From TK10-74A sp965263065 (GTDB lineage Bacteria; Chloroflexota; Dehalococcoidia; Bin125): a stretch of 64,000 nt of DNA. The first letter of the stretch is position 1, and every line of letters starts with the position of its first letter. A model generated the notes under the pieces. It ran no database searches. It was not told the DNA's origin and worked only from the letters and a program-made list of their open reading frames with translations. The DNA lies in the NCBI GenBank assembly GCA_965263065.1, contig CBDHGH010000003.1, positions 62,001 through 126,000 of the forward strand, read 5' to 3'. This document shows, one piece after another, positions 24,489 through 32,593 of this stretch. Both the position numbers and the translations under genes were made by a program.

Positions 24489-26489
24489 TCAGGGCTCGCT
24501 GATGAACGGCGACCATTCGGCGCAGCAGCCCGTACCGACGGTGAACAGCTCGCCGCTGGCCGCGTCGATGACGAGCACGCCGATGGACCGATCTTCGCGG
24601 CTGATCGAGCTGAAGGCGACGAAGCGCGCGTCGGGCGACCACTGCAGGTCGAAGAACACGACGCTCGGATCCTCCAAGAGCAACCGCGTCTCCTCGCTCC
24701 CGATGTCGCTGATGAAGAGGCCGTTCGACCCCTCGGGCGGGCCCAGCGTGACCCAGGCGATCTGGTCGCCCCGCGGCGAGACGGCGATGTCCACGGGTAT
24801 GCCCGGCAGCGTCAGCCACTCCTGCAGCCCGGGCTCGTCGGGCGTGCCGATGTACAGCTTGTTGGTGTAGAGCGCCCAGAACGCGCCGTTGCTCGACGCC
24901 GCGATGAAGTCGAATTCGTCCGGGAAGCCCGTGGAGTACTCGAGCGGCAGGCAGGAGTCCCCCGCGCAGATCTCCGGCGGCGCGTCGATCTCCGGGGCGG
25001 GGAAGCGCGCCTCGACGTCGAAGCCCGCCGGGGCGAGCAGCACCAGCCCGCCCGCCTCGCGCGCCAGGATGAGCCGGTTGTCGGGCGACTGCAGGCCGGT
25101 GCGGATGGGCGTGCCGCTGAGCGCGCCCGCGAACGGCGCTTGCAGGGTGGGACCGAGCAGGTTGACCAGCGCCGGGGTGGACGGCGCGTCCGGATCGTCG
25201 GCCGGGACGACGGCGAACGACAGCACGATGCCGTCGTTGGAGAGCTGCATGTCGTAGAACTCCGGCGCGATGCCCGCGGGCAGGAAGTCGAACAGCAGCT
25301 GCCCCTCGGTGGGGGGGTCGGTGGTGAGATCGAGGTAGGTGAGCCGGTCGCGCTGCCCGACCACGATGCCGGCGCGGGTGGGCAGCCAGGCGATGTCCTG
25401 CACCGAGCCCTCGAACTGCCGCGTGATGATGAACGCATCGACCTGGAGCGGGTCCACCACGACGACCACGTCGCCGTCCTCGCCGGGGCCGATGAGCGCC
25501 AGCGCGTAGCCGGAGGGCGGCGGTCCGACGAGGGCGGGGGACGGCGCCGGCGCGGCGCCGGCGGGTGGCGTCTCGTCATCCGGCTCCGCCTCCGCCGGGG
25601 CCGCGGTCTCCGTCTCGGGCTCTGCCTGCGGCTCGTCCGCGCGGGCGCCGGCCGTCAGGTTGTTGACGCCGCCCTCGGCGATGTAGCCCTCCGGATCCTC
25701 CACGAAGGCGTAGAGCATGGGCTGCACGAAGCGGCCCCAGATGGAGTCCTGGGCCAGGGTGTTGCCGTGCAGGTCCGTATTCAGAATGTCCAGGCGCGCC
25801 GGACCCGTGGCCCGGTCGAAGTAGCGCTGCGAGAAGTCGGGCGCGGACTTGTCGCGGGCGCCGGCGATGAACAGCTTGGGCACGGTGACGCGGTCGTAGT
25901 GCTCCAGCGCGTCGAGCCCCTGGAAGCGGTTGGGGCTGGAGATCGCGAAGATCGAGGCGATGTCGTCGCGGTCGGCGGCAACCTGGATCAGGCTGGTGCC
26001 GCCCATGCTCGCGCCGCCCGCGTGGATGCGGCGCGCCCCGTTGGCGACGGCGTAGTCGAGCGCCGCCACCCACTCGCGCCAGATGTCCTGCGTGGCTTCG
26101 CGCTTCGAGTCGTTCTCCGTGTTGCAGCCGGACTCGCCGTGGCAGCGGAAGTCCCAGATCAGCACCGTGTAGCCGCGCTCCGTGAATCCCTCGACCAGCT
26201 GGTCCCAGTCGCGACGGCTGCCGGTGAACTGGTGCCCCAGCAGCACCCACTCCTCGCCGCCGCGGCGCAACTCCGCCTCGATCTCCACGCCGTCGCTCGA
26301 TTGCCAGGTGAAGATCGTGGCGTCGGGCCGGCGCTCACCCTGCCTAGCGCCGGTGGGGGCGTCGTCAGCGGCGTCGCCGCCGCAGGCCGGCCCGACCAGG
26401 AGCAGTGCCGTCAGCAGTGCCAGCAGCAGCGCCGTCAGCAGTGCCGGCAGGAGGCGGCGCGCCGGACATCGACCGCTGGCTCGCGACAT
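24489..26489 (-). CDS. Exported alpha/beta-hydrolase fused to a C-terminal propeller-like domain
   Basis: 666 residues. A long hydrophobic signal segment (LLPALLTALLLALLTALLLV) ends at Cys36, a possible but non-canonical lipobox. Residues of about 50-270 form an alpha/beta-hydrolase: VLLGHQFTGSRRDWDQ, IWDFRCHGES, nucleophile HAGGASMGGTSLIQ, FIAGARDKSAPD and His in DLHGNTL. A Glu/Pro/Ala linker (about 295-335) leads to a TolB/WD40-like C-terminal half with repeated VDIAVSPRGDQIAWVTL- and LQWSPDARFVAFSS-type strands. Substrate unknown. ATG 26489 has GAGGAGGAG upstream; a longer antisense-overlapping frame was rejected. Confidence 0.78.
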   Translation of the reverse strand: MSRASGRCPARRLLPALLTALLLALLTALLLVGPACGGDAADDAPTGARQGERRPDATIFTWQSSDGVEIEAELRRGGEEWVLLGHQFTGSRRDWDQLVEGFTERGYTVLIWDFRCHGESGCNTENDSKREATQDIWREWVAALDYAVANGARRIHAGGASMGGTSLIQVAADRDDIASIFAISSPNRFQGLDALEHYDRVTVPKLFIAGARDKSAPDFSQRYFDRATGPARLDILNTDLHGNTLAQDSIWGRFVQPMLYAFVEDPEGYIAEGGVNNLTAGARADEPQAEPETETAAPAEAEPDDETPPAGAAPAPSPALVGPPPSGYALALIGPGEDGDVVVVVDPLQVDAFIITRQFEGSVQDIAWLPTRAGIVVGQRDRLTYLDLTTDPPTEGQLLFDFLPAGIAPEFYDMQLSNDGIVLSFAVVPADDPDAPSTPALVNLLGPTLQAPFAGALSGTPIRTGLQSPDNRLILAREAGGLVLLAPAGFDVEARFPAPEIDAPPEICAGDSCLPLEYSTGFPDEFDFIAASSNGAFWALYTNKLYIGTPDEPGLQEWLTLPGIPVDIAVSPRGDQIAWVTLGPPEGSNGLFISDIGSEETRLLLEDPSVVFFDLQWSPDARFVAFSSISREDRSIGVLVIDAASGELFTVGTGCCAEWSPFISEP

Positions 26490-26608
26490 CGCGCTCCTCC
26501 TCGCGTGGCCGGCCGGCGCGTGGGCCGTGCGCCGGCGGGCGCCGTCAATAGTAGGCCGCCCGCGCTTGTCACTCCGGGCGGCCGTGCATCGCGGCGCGCG
26601 GGCACGAC

Positions 26609-26617
26609 TGGTAACAT
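26609..26617 (+). promoter_or_regulatory. Candidate extended -10 promoter of the tRNA gene
   Basis: TGGTAACAT ends 7 bases before the first base of tRNA-Ser, placing a start site almost at the mature 5' end. No good -35 lies 17 bases upstream. Tentative. Confidence 0.3.
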
Positions 26618-26624
26618 CGCCAGC

Positions 26625-26714
26625 GGAGGGTTCGCATAGCGGCCTATTGCGCCCGCCTGCTAAGCGGGTTTCGGGGAAACCCGATCGAGGGTTCGAATCC
26701 CTCACCCTCCGCCA
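26625..26714 (+). tRNA. tRNA-Ser (anticodon GCT)
   Basis: The 90-base sequence folds as a class II tRNA. Acceptor arms GGAGGGT and ACCCTCC pair, followed by discriminator G and an encoded CCA (26712-26714). The anticodon stem CCCGC/GCGGG encloses loop CTGCTAA with anticodon GCT at 26659-26661. The long variable arm GGGTTTCGGGGAAACCC is typical of serine tRNA. The T arm contains GGTTCGAATCC. It reads AGC/AGU codons. No att-like repeat of its 3' end was seen in the window. Confidence 0.97.
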
Positions 26715-26786
26715 TCCCAACTCTCCCGACCCGCCCGCCGGGTCAGCGCCCGGCGCCGCCCCGCCGAGGCGCCCCGCGGAACGACG

Positions 26787-28232
26787 ATGAAGACCTACCA
26801 CATCTGGACCGTCGGCTGTCAGGTGAACGTCGCCGACAGCGCCCGCCTGGGGGCCGGCCTGCGACGCCTGGGCTGGCAGGCCACCGACCGCGCGCCCGAC
26901 GCCGACCTGATCGTCGTCAACACCTGCGCGGTGCGCGCCCACGCCGAGGACCGCGCCGCCGCCAAGCTCGCCAACCTGCGCCCGCTCAAGCGGCGCAACC
27001 CCGATCTCAAGATCGCCGTCATGGGCTGCATGGTGGGCCCCAAACACGACGCCCTGCGGACGCGCTTCCCCTACGTCGACGCGTTCGCCCAGCCGCAGCA
27101 CTTCGACGACGTGATCGGGGTGCTCGATCTGCCGCCGGACGTCCTCGCGGCGTCCGACTTCGGCGGCGAGTTCTGGCCGGCGCTTCTGCCCGACGCCACG
27201 GCGGCGGTCACGGCCTACGTGCCCGTTATCGAGGGCTGCGACAAGTTCTGCGCCTACTGCATCGTGCCGCTGCGACGCGGGCGCGAGCGCAGCCGCCCCA
27301 TCGCCGAGGTGCTGCGCGAGGTCGAGGCGCACGTCGCGCGGGGCGTCCGCGAGGTCACGCTGCTGGGCCAGACCGTCGAGGCCTACGGCAAGGATCAGCC
27401 GCCCGTCGACCCGGCGACCGCGCACGCCGACCTCTCCGACCTCATGCGCGCCCTGCACGACATCCCGGGCCTGCATCGCATCCGCGCCCTCACGTCGTAC
27501 CCGCCCGACATGACCGACCGCATCCTGCACGGCATGGCGGAGCTACCCAAGGTCTGCGAGTCGTTCTCGCTGCCCGTGCAGTCCGGCGACGACGACGTCC
27601 TCGCGGCGATGCGCCGCGGCTACCCCACGCGCACCTTCGAGGAGCGCGTCGCCAAGGTGCGGGCGCTGATGCCGGAGGTGGGCATCAGCACGGACGTGAT
27701 CGTCGGCTTTCCTGGCGAGTCGGAGGCGGCGTTCGGGAACACGCTCGACCTGCTGGAGCGGCTGCGCTTCGACAAGGTGCACGTCGCGGCCTACAGCCCG
27801 CGCGCCGGCACCTACGCCGACCGCAAGCAGCCCGACGACGTACCCGACGCGGTCAAGAAGGAGCGTCTGCAGGCCGTCGAGGAGCTACAGCGGCGCATCA
27901 GCCTGGAGATCAACGGGGCCTATTGGGGTCGCGACGTGGAGGTGCTCGTCGAGGAGCGCAAGGCGGGCGCGCCGGTCGATGACGCCGCGCTCCCCATCGA
28001 GCGGCTGACGGGGCGCACGCGGGGCGCCAAGCTGGTCCACTTCGACGCGCCGGCCGGGCGCATCGCGAGCGGCGCGCTGCTCGACGTGCGGATCACCCAC
28101 ACCGGGGCCTGGTCGTTGCAAGGCGAACTGGCAGCGGCGCCCGCCGGCGATCCGGCGCCGGCACGGGCACGGGCCTTCCCCATGATCGCGGGCCCCACGA
28201 TTGGGAGTCTGGGCCGCGCGGGGAGCGGGTAG
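26787..28232 (+). CDS. miaB: tRNA-2-methylthio-N6-dimethylallyladenosine synthase
   Basis: Radical-SAM methylthiotransferase that adds the 2-methylthio group to i6A37 of tRNAs (EC 2.8.4.3). Three N-terminal Cys hold the auxiliary cluster (TVGCQVN, NTCAVR, MGCM). The radical-SAM CxxxCxxC is EGCDKFCAYCIVPLRRG. LPVQSGDD, then MRRGY, and ISTDVIVGFPGE are family segments, and a TRAM domain follows from about residue 375. The 481 residues include a Pro/Ala-rich C-terminal extension. ATG 26787 comes 72 bases after tRNA-Ser. MtaB-type activity is less likely, given the MiaB-like Cys spacing. Confidence 0.93.
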   Translation: MKTYHIWTVGCQVNVADSARLGAGLRRLGWQATDRAPDADLIVVNTCAVRAHAEDRAAAKLANLRPLKRRNPDLKIAVMGCMVGPKHDALRTRFPYVDAFAQPQHFDDVIGVLDLPPDVLAASDFGGEFWPALLPDATAAVTAYVPVIEGCDKFCAYCIVPLRRGRERSRPIAEVLREVEAHVARGVREVTLLGQTVEAYGKDQPPVDPATAHADLSDLMRALHDIPGLHRIRALTSYPPDMTDRILHGMAELPKVCESFSLPVQSGDDDVLAAMRRGYPTRTFEERVAKVRALMPEVGISTDVIVGFPGESEAAFGNTLDLLERLRFDKVHVAAYSPRAGTYADRKQPDDVPDAVKKERLQAVEELQRRISLEINGAYWGRDVEVLVEERKAGAPVDDAALPIERLTGRTRGAKLVHFDAPAGRIASGALLDVRITHTGAWSLQGELAAAPAGDPAPARARAFPMIAGPTIGSLGRAGSG

Positions 28233-28236
28233 CTCC

Positions 28237-28899
28237 GTGCCGCGGCCCCGCCGCGATCCGCCACGCCTGGACGTGGCCGTCCTGGTCGTCATCCTGACCG
28301 TCGTCGAGGGGGAGTTGCGGGTGCTGCTCATCCAGCGCTCGGCCCCGCCCGACGAAGGCGCCTGGGCGATCCCCGGCGGGGCGTTGATCAGCAACGAGTC
28401 GCTGCAGGCCGCCGCGACGCGCAAGCTGGCCGAGGAGACGGGCGTCCGCGACCTCTTCCTGGAACAGCTCTACACCTTCTCCGACCTGGACGACTTCGCG
28501 CCCGGCGGGGCCGTCGCGGTGACGTACTTCGCGCTCGTCCGGCACGAGGGCGTGCGCCTCGCCGAGCGCTCCGCCTGGGCGCCCGGCTGGTTCGCGCTCA
28601 ACGCCCTGCCGGTGCTCGCCTTCCACAACGAGCGCGTGCTCGAGCTGGCCCGCGCGCGGCTGGTCAGCAAGCTCGAATACACCAACGCCGCCTACAGCCT
28701 GCTGCCCGAGTTCTTCACGATGAGCGATCTCCAGGAGACCTACGAGTCGATCCTGGGGCGCAAGCTGGACAAGCGAAACTTCCGCCGCCGGATGCTGGCG
28801 TCCGACCTGCTGGTGCGGACGCAGCAGACGGCCAAGGCGGGCCGGCACCGCCCGGCGCGCCTCTACCGCTTCGCCAGCCGCACCCCGGTCGAGTTCTGA
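28237..28899 (+). CDS. nrtR: NrtR-type Nudix transcriptional regulator of NAD metabolism
   Basis: 220 residues. The N-terminal Nudix domain (about 10-140) has IPGGALISNESLQ, then RKLAEETGV, in which the usual first Glu of REUxEE is Lys. The C-terminal part (about 145-215), SKLEYTNAAYSLLPEFFTMSDLQETYE, then LGRKLDKRNFRRRML, is the winged-helix domain of NrtR regulators. NrtR proteins repress NAD genes and respond to ADP-ribose or related ligands (family knowledge). The nadABC operon with two palindromic operators lies 860 bases downstream, supporting the role. GTG 28237 follows miaB by 4 bases. Confidence 0.85.
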   Translation: MPRPRRDPPRLDVAVLVVILTVVEGELRVLLIQRSAPPDEGAWAIPGGALISNESLQAAATRKLAEETGVRDLFLEQLYTFSDLDDFAPGGAVAVTYFALVRHEGVRLAERSAWAPGWFALNALPVLAFHNERVLELARARLVSKLEYTNAAYSLLPEFFTMSDLQETYESILGRKLDKRNFRRRMLASDLLVRTQQTAKAGRHRPARLYRFASRTPVEF

Positions 28900-28933
28900 G
28901 GGCGCGTCGCCGGCGCGCCGACAGGGAGCCCCA

Positions 28934-29566
28934 ATGCCCGACGCTTCGACCCCAGCCAAGGCCGTGATCTTCGATGTCGGCGGCGTCCTGGTCCACATGG
29001 ACTGGCGGGCCTACGACCGCTTCGGCGTCGAGCGCGGGCTGCCCGAGCGCGAGTGGCTGCGCATCCTGCACCAGACGGAGGAGTACGAGGCCTGGCAGAC
29101 CGGCCGCGGCACCGCGGACGAGTGGCGCGCGTCGATCGTGCGCGAGCTGCGCGCCCACATCGGCGACCGCGCGGAGGCGTTCATTGAGGCCTGGTCGGCG
29201 CAGCCGACCCCGCGCCACGAACCGAACATCGAGATGGCGCAGGCCCTGATCGACGCCGGCTACACGGTGGCCGTGCTCAGCAACGCCGGCCCCGACCTGC
29301 GCGACCGCATCGACGAGACGCTGGGCCGCCACGTCGCCTGGCACGACATCATCTGCTCGGCGGAGGTCGGCCTGGCGAAGCCCGACCCCGCGATCTACCG
29401 GCTCGCGATGGAGCGGCTCTCGCTGCGGCCGGAGCAGTGCTTCTTTATCGACGACATCCGCGCCAACGTCGCCGCGGCGCAGGATGTGGGCTGGATCGCG
29501 CACCGCTTCAAGGGCGATTACGCCGCCCTCCAGGCCGACCTGCGCGACCACGGCTACCGCTGGTAA
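28934..29566 (+). CDS. HAD-superfamily hydrolase (subfamily IA)
   Basis: 210 residues. Motif I is VIFDVGGVLVHMD with the nucleophilic Asp, motif II AVLSNAGPDL, motif III Lys in GLAKPDPAIYRLA, and motif IV FFIDDIRANVAAAQ. The DVGGVL form of motif I is typical of the HAD-IA variant 3 group, which includes alpha-D-glucose-1-phosphate phosphatases and haloacid dehalogenases. A helical cap lies between motifs I and II. The substrate is unknown; a nucleotide of NAD turnover would suit the location, but this is only inference. ATG 28934 has AGGGAG upstream. Confidence 0.85.
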   Translation: MPDASTPAKAVIFDVGGVLVHMDWRAYDRFGVERGLPEREWLRILHQTEEYEAWQTGRGTADEWRASIVRELRAHIGDRAEAFIEAWSAQPTPRHEPNIEMAQALIDAGYTVAVLSNAGPDLRDRIDETLGRHVAWHDIICSAEVGLAKPDPAIYRLAMERLSLRPEQCFFIDDIRANVAAAQDVGWIAHRFKGDYAALQADLRDHGYRW

Positions 29567-29628
29567 CGGGGCCGCGCCGCCCCGATACGCCGCCGCCCCC
29601 GCGACTATCCACCGCTGAGTGTGTGTCT

Positions 29629-29655
29629 GAGTAAGTGTCACCTTGACACTTACTC
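29629..29655. promoter_or_regulatory. Operator 1 of the nad operon (27-bp palindrome)
   Basis: Perfect 12-bp arms GAGTAAGTGTCA and TGACACTTACTC around CCT. Its right arm contains the -35 hexamer TTGACA of the nadA promoter, so a bound repressor would block RNA polymerase. The core TGTCA-N3-TGACA is shared with operator 2. Within it GT-N7-AC fits the core I recall for NrtR sites. Confidence 0.7.
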
Positions 29656-29672
29656 GACGGGGCGGTCATACT
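29643..29672 (+). promoter_or_regulatory. Promoter of nadABC
   Basis: Consensus -35 TTGACA at 29643-29648 and -10-like CATACT at 29667-29672, 18 bases apart. The predicted start is near 29679, about 80 bases before nadA ATG. It lies between two palindromic operators. Confidence 0.55.
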
Positions 29673-29682
29673 GCCCACGAGG

Positions 29683-29707
29683 ACTTCGTGTCAGAGTGAC
29701 ACGAAGT
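29683..29707. promoter_or_regulatory. Operator 2 of the nad operon (25-bp palindrome)
   Basis: Perfect 11-bp arms ACTTCGTGTCA and TGACACGAAGT around GAG, just after the predicted start site. Its centre is 53 bases from the centre of operator 1, close to five helical turns, so two repressor dimers would sit on the same DNA face. Confidence 0.7.
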
Positions 29708-29762
29708 GGGTCGGCCCCGCACCGCCCGGCCGGCGGCGCGCCCTCTGGATCGGTGTCCCACC

Positions 29763-30998
29763 ATGTCCACACCACGCCTCGGCGGCCCCGCGAAGGTCAT
29801 CGCCAGCGACTACGTCGCGCCTCGTCTGCCCGAAGACCTGCCCGACGCCTACTGCGAGGGCGACATCGCCACGGTGCCGCTGGTCGAGGAGCCGCATCGC
29901 GTCTCCTGGCAGCCGGAGATCCCCGAGCGCTACCTGTCGATGCCGGCCGACGAGCTGGCCGATCGCATCCGCGGCGTGCGCGCCGCCCTCGGCGAGCGGC
30001 TGCTCATCCTGGGCCACCACTATCAGCGCGACGACGTGATCCGCTTCACCGACATCCGCGGCGACTCGTTCAAGCTGGCCCGCGAGGCCGCCGACCGACC
30101 CGAGGCCGACTACATCCTGTTCTGCGGGGTGCACTTCATGGCCGAGAGCGCCGACATCCTCACCCGGCCCGACCAAGCCGTGATGCTGCCCAACCTCGCC
30201 GCCGGCTGCTCCATGGCCGACATGGCCCAGCCCCAGGACGTCTACGCCTCCTGGGACGAACTGACGGCCATCGTCGACGCCGAGCGCACGATTCCGATCA
30301 CGTACATGAACTCGGCGGCCTCGCTGAAGGCGTTCGTGGGCCGCAACGGCGGCGCCGTCTGCACGTCGTCGAATGCGCCCGCCGTCCTGCGCTGGGCCTT
30401 CGAGCGCGGCGACCGCGTGCTCTTCTTCCCCGACCAGCACCTGGGCCGCAACACCGGCAAGCGGCTGGGCATCGACCCGCGCAGCGAGATGGCGCTCTGG
30501 AATCCCGCCCGGCCGATGGGCGGGCTCGACGCCGAGCAGATCACCGCCAGCCGCATCCTGCTCTGGCAGGGGCACTGCTCGGTGCACGTGCGCTTCAAGG
30601 TCGAGCAGATCGAGCGGGCGCGCGCGCAGCACCCCGGCTGCCACGTCGTGGTGCACCCGGAATGCACCGAGGCCGTCGTCGATGCCGCCGACGCCGACGG
30701 CTCCACGGAGTTCATCATCCGCTACGTCAAGGACGGGCCGCCCGGCGTCTACGCCGTGGGCACCGAGATCAACCTCGTGCACCGGCTCAACGCCGAGGTC
30801 CAAGCCGAGGGCAAGACGGCCTTCTGCCTCGACCCGGTGGTCTGCCCCTGCGCCACGATGTACCGCATCCACCCCGCCTACCAAGCCTGGGTGCTGGAGG
30901 AGTTGATCGCCGGGCGCATCGTCAACCAGATCCGCGTCGACGACGACACCCGCGTCTGGGCGCAGGTCGCCCTGCGCCGCATGCTGGAGATCACCTAG
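29763..30998 (+). CDS. nadA: Quinolinate synthase
   Basis: Fe-S enzyme condensing iminoaspartate with dihydroxyacetone phosphate to quinolinate (EC 2.5.1.72). The 411 residues include LLILGHHYQRDDVIRF, FCGVHFMAESADILTR with a cluster Cys, LPNLAAGCSMADMA, YMNSAASLKAF, FFPDQHLGRNTGKR, HPECTEAV and the late Cys in PVVCPCATMYRI. The length places it with the longer NadA group. ATG 29763 is first in the nadABC operon, behind a promoter flanked by two palindromes. Confidence 0.96.
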   Translation: MSTPRLGGPAKVIASDYVAPRLPEDLPDAYCEGDIATVPLVEEPHRVSWQPEIPERYLSMPADELADRIRGVRAALGERLLILGHHYQRDDVIRFTDIRGDSFKLAREAADRPEADYILFCGVHFMAESADILTRPDQAVMLPNLAAGCSMADMAQPQDVYASWDELTAIVDAERTIPITYMNSAASLKAFVGRNGGAVCTSSNAPAVLRWAFERGDRVLFFPDQHLGRNTGKRLGIDPRSEMALWNPARPMGGLDAEQITASRILLWQGHCSVHVRFKVEQIERARAQHPGCHVVVHPECTEAVVDAADADGSTEFIIRYVKDGPPGVYAVGTEINLVHRLNAEVQAEGKTAFCLDPVVCPCATMYRIHPAYQAWVLEELIAGRIVNQIRVDDDTRVWAQVALRRMLEIT

Positions 30999-31051
30999 CC
31001 CTGCCCCGGCCGCCCCGGCCGACCCGCGGCGCCGACCTGAAGCAACGGCCC

Positions 31052-32593
31052 ATGCACTACGACTACCTGATCCTGGGCTCCGGCATCGCCGGGCTGTACG
31101 CCGCGCTGCTGGCCTCGCAGCACGGGCGCACGGCCGTCGTGACCAAGGGCCCCATCGAGGAGTCCAACACGAAGTACGCCCAGGGCGGCATCGCCGCCGC
31201 CGTCGGGCCCGGCGACAGCGTCGCCCGGCACCGGCAGGACACGCTGACGGCCGGCGCCGGCCTCTGCGACCCCGAGGCCGTGGACGTGCTCGTGCGCGAG
31301 GCGCCCGATCGCATCCGCCGCCTCACCGAGCTCGGCGTCCCCTTCGACAGCGACGAGGGCCGCGTGGCGCTGGGCCGCGAGGGCGCGCACTCGCGCCCCC
31401 GCATCCTGCACGCGGGCGGCGACCGCACCGGCGACGCCATCGAGACGGTGATGGTGCGCCGCGTCGGCGAGGCCGGCGTCGATGTGTTCGACCGCCACGC
31501 CGCCACGAGCCTGCGCCTCGAAGCGGGCCGCGTGTGCGGCGTCGAAGCGCTGGACCCCGACGGCCGCTCCGTGCTGCTCAACGCCCCCCGCACGATCCTC
31601 GCGACCGGCGGCGCGGGGCAGCTGTTCACCCTCACGACGAACCCCGCCGTCGCCACCGGCGACGGCGTCGCCCTGGCCTGGCGCGCGGGCGCGGTCGTGC
31701 GGGACATGGAGTTCGTCCAGTTTCACCCCACGGCGCTGCGGCTGCCGGGCGCGGCGACCTTCCTGCTCACCGAGGCGCTGCGCGGCGAGGGCGCCGTGCT
31801 GCGCACTCCGGCGACGGCCGGCGGCGGCGGGCGCCGCTTCATGCCCGACTACCACCCCCTGGCCGAGCTCGCCCCGCGCGACGTCGTCGCCCGCGCGATC
31901 GCGACGGAGATGCAGCGCGCCGGCGTCGACCACGTCCTACTCGACATCACCCACGCCGACCCCGATTTCGTCGCGACGCGCTTCCCCGGCGTGTACCAGC
32001 ATTGCCTGCGCTACGAGCTCGACATCACCCGCAGCCCGGCGCCCGTCGCGCCCGCCGCGCATTACTACATGGGCGGCGTCTACACCGACCACTGGGGCCG
32101 CACGACGCTGCCCGGGCTCTACGCCTGCGGCGAGGTCGCCAGCACCGGCGTGCACGGGGCCAACCGGCTGGCCAGCAACTCGCTGCTCGAGACGGTCGTC
32201 TTCGCGCAGCGCGCCGTCGAGGCCTCGCAGCACGACGCCGCAGCCGCCCCGGCCCCGGCCGGGACCGTGGCGCTCGACCTGCCCGCGGAGACCGCCGCGC
32301 CCGATCGGGCCACGCTGCAATCGCTGCTCTGGTCGCACGCGGGCATCGTGCGCGACGCCGACGGCCTGGCCACGGCGGCCGCCGTGATCGACGGCTGGGG
32401 CCCGCCCCGGCCCGGCGTCGAGGGCGCGACCCTGGCCAACATGGCGCTGGTCGGTCGCCTGATCGTCGAGGCCGCGCGGCGCCGCACGGACAGCCGCGGC
32501 GCGCACTACCGCAGCGACGCCCCCTCGGGCGACGCCGCGTCCGGCGTGGCCGGGGACGGGCACCTCAGCTTCGTCCGCGCGAGCGCCTCATGA
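31052..32593 (+). CDS. nadB: L-aspartate oxidase
   Basis: Flavoenzyme oxidising L-aspartate to iminoaspartate for NadA (EC 1.4.3.16). The FAD-binding N terminus is YLILGSGIAGLYAALLAS. Succinate-dehydrogenase-like segments follow: SNTKYAQGGIAAA, GREGAHSRPRILHAGGD, LATGGAGQLFTLTTNP and EFVQFHPTAL. The C-terminal FAD segment is CGEVASTGVHGANRLASNSLLE. The 513 residues are a normal length, with a shortened helical tail. ATG 31052; its stop overlaps the nadC start as ATGA. Confidence 0.96.
   Translation: MHYDYLILGSGIAGLYAALLASQHGRTAVVTKGPIEESNTKYAQGGIAAAVGPGDSVARHRQDTLTAGAGLCDPEAVDVLVREAPDRIRRLTELGVPFDSDEGRVALGREGAHSRPRILHAGGDRTGDAIETVMVRRVGEAGVDVFDRHAATSLRLEAGRVCGVEALDPDGRSVLLNAPRTILATGGAGQLFTLTTNPAVATGDGVALAWRAGAVVRDMEFVQFHPTALRLPGAATFLLTEALRGEGAVLRTPATAGGGGRRFMPDYHPLAELAPRDVVARAIATEMQRAGVDHVLLDITHADPDFVATRFPGVYQHCLRYELDITRSPAPVAPAAHYYMGGVYTDHWGRTTLPGLYACGEVASTGVHGANRLASNSLLETVVFAQRAVEASQHDAAAAPAPAGTVALDLPAETAAPDRATLQSLLWSHAGIVRDADGLATAAAVIDGWGPPRPGVEGATLANMALVGRLIVEAARRRTDSRGAHYRSDAPSGDAASGVAGDGHLSFVRASAS

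Noticed and set aside
26625..26714. tRNA-Ser as an integration site for the nearby low-GC gene pair
   Set aside because: No direct repeat of the tRNA 3' end and no integrase gene were seen in the window.
26490..27530. Upstream extension of the hydrolase-propeller gene
   Set aside because: It crosses the tRNA and runs antisense to miaB. A signal peptide and strong ribosome-binding site place the start at 26489.
29629..29707. Riboswitch before nadA
   Set aside because: The two symmetric palindromes overlap the promoter and start site, which fits DNA operators better than a transcribed aptamer.
29621..31051. Single long frame running into nadB from upstream
   Set aside because: It crosses nadA in another frame. 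NadB is complete from ATG 31052 and nadA uses its own frame with all motifs.
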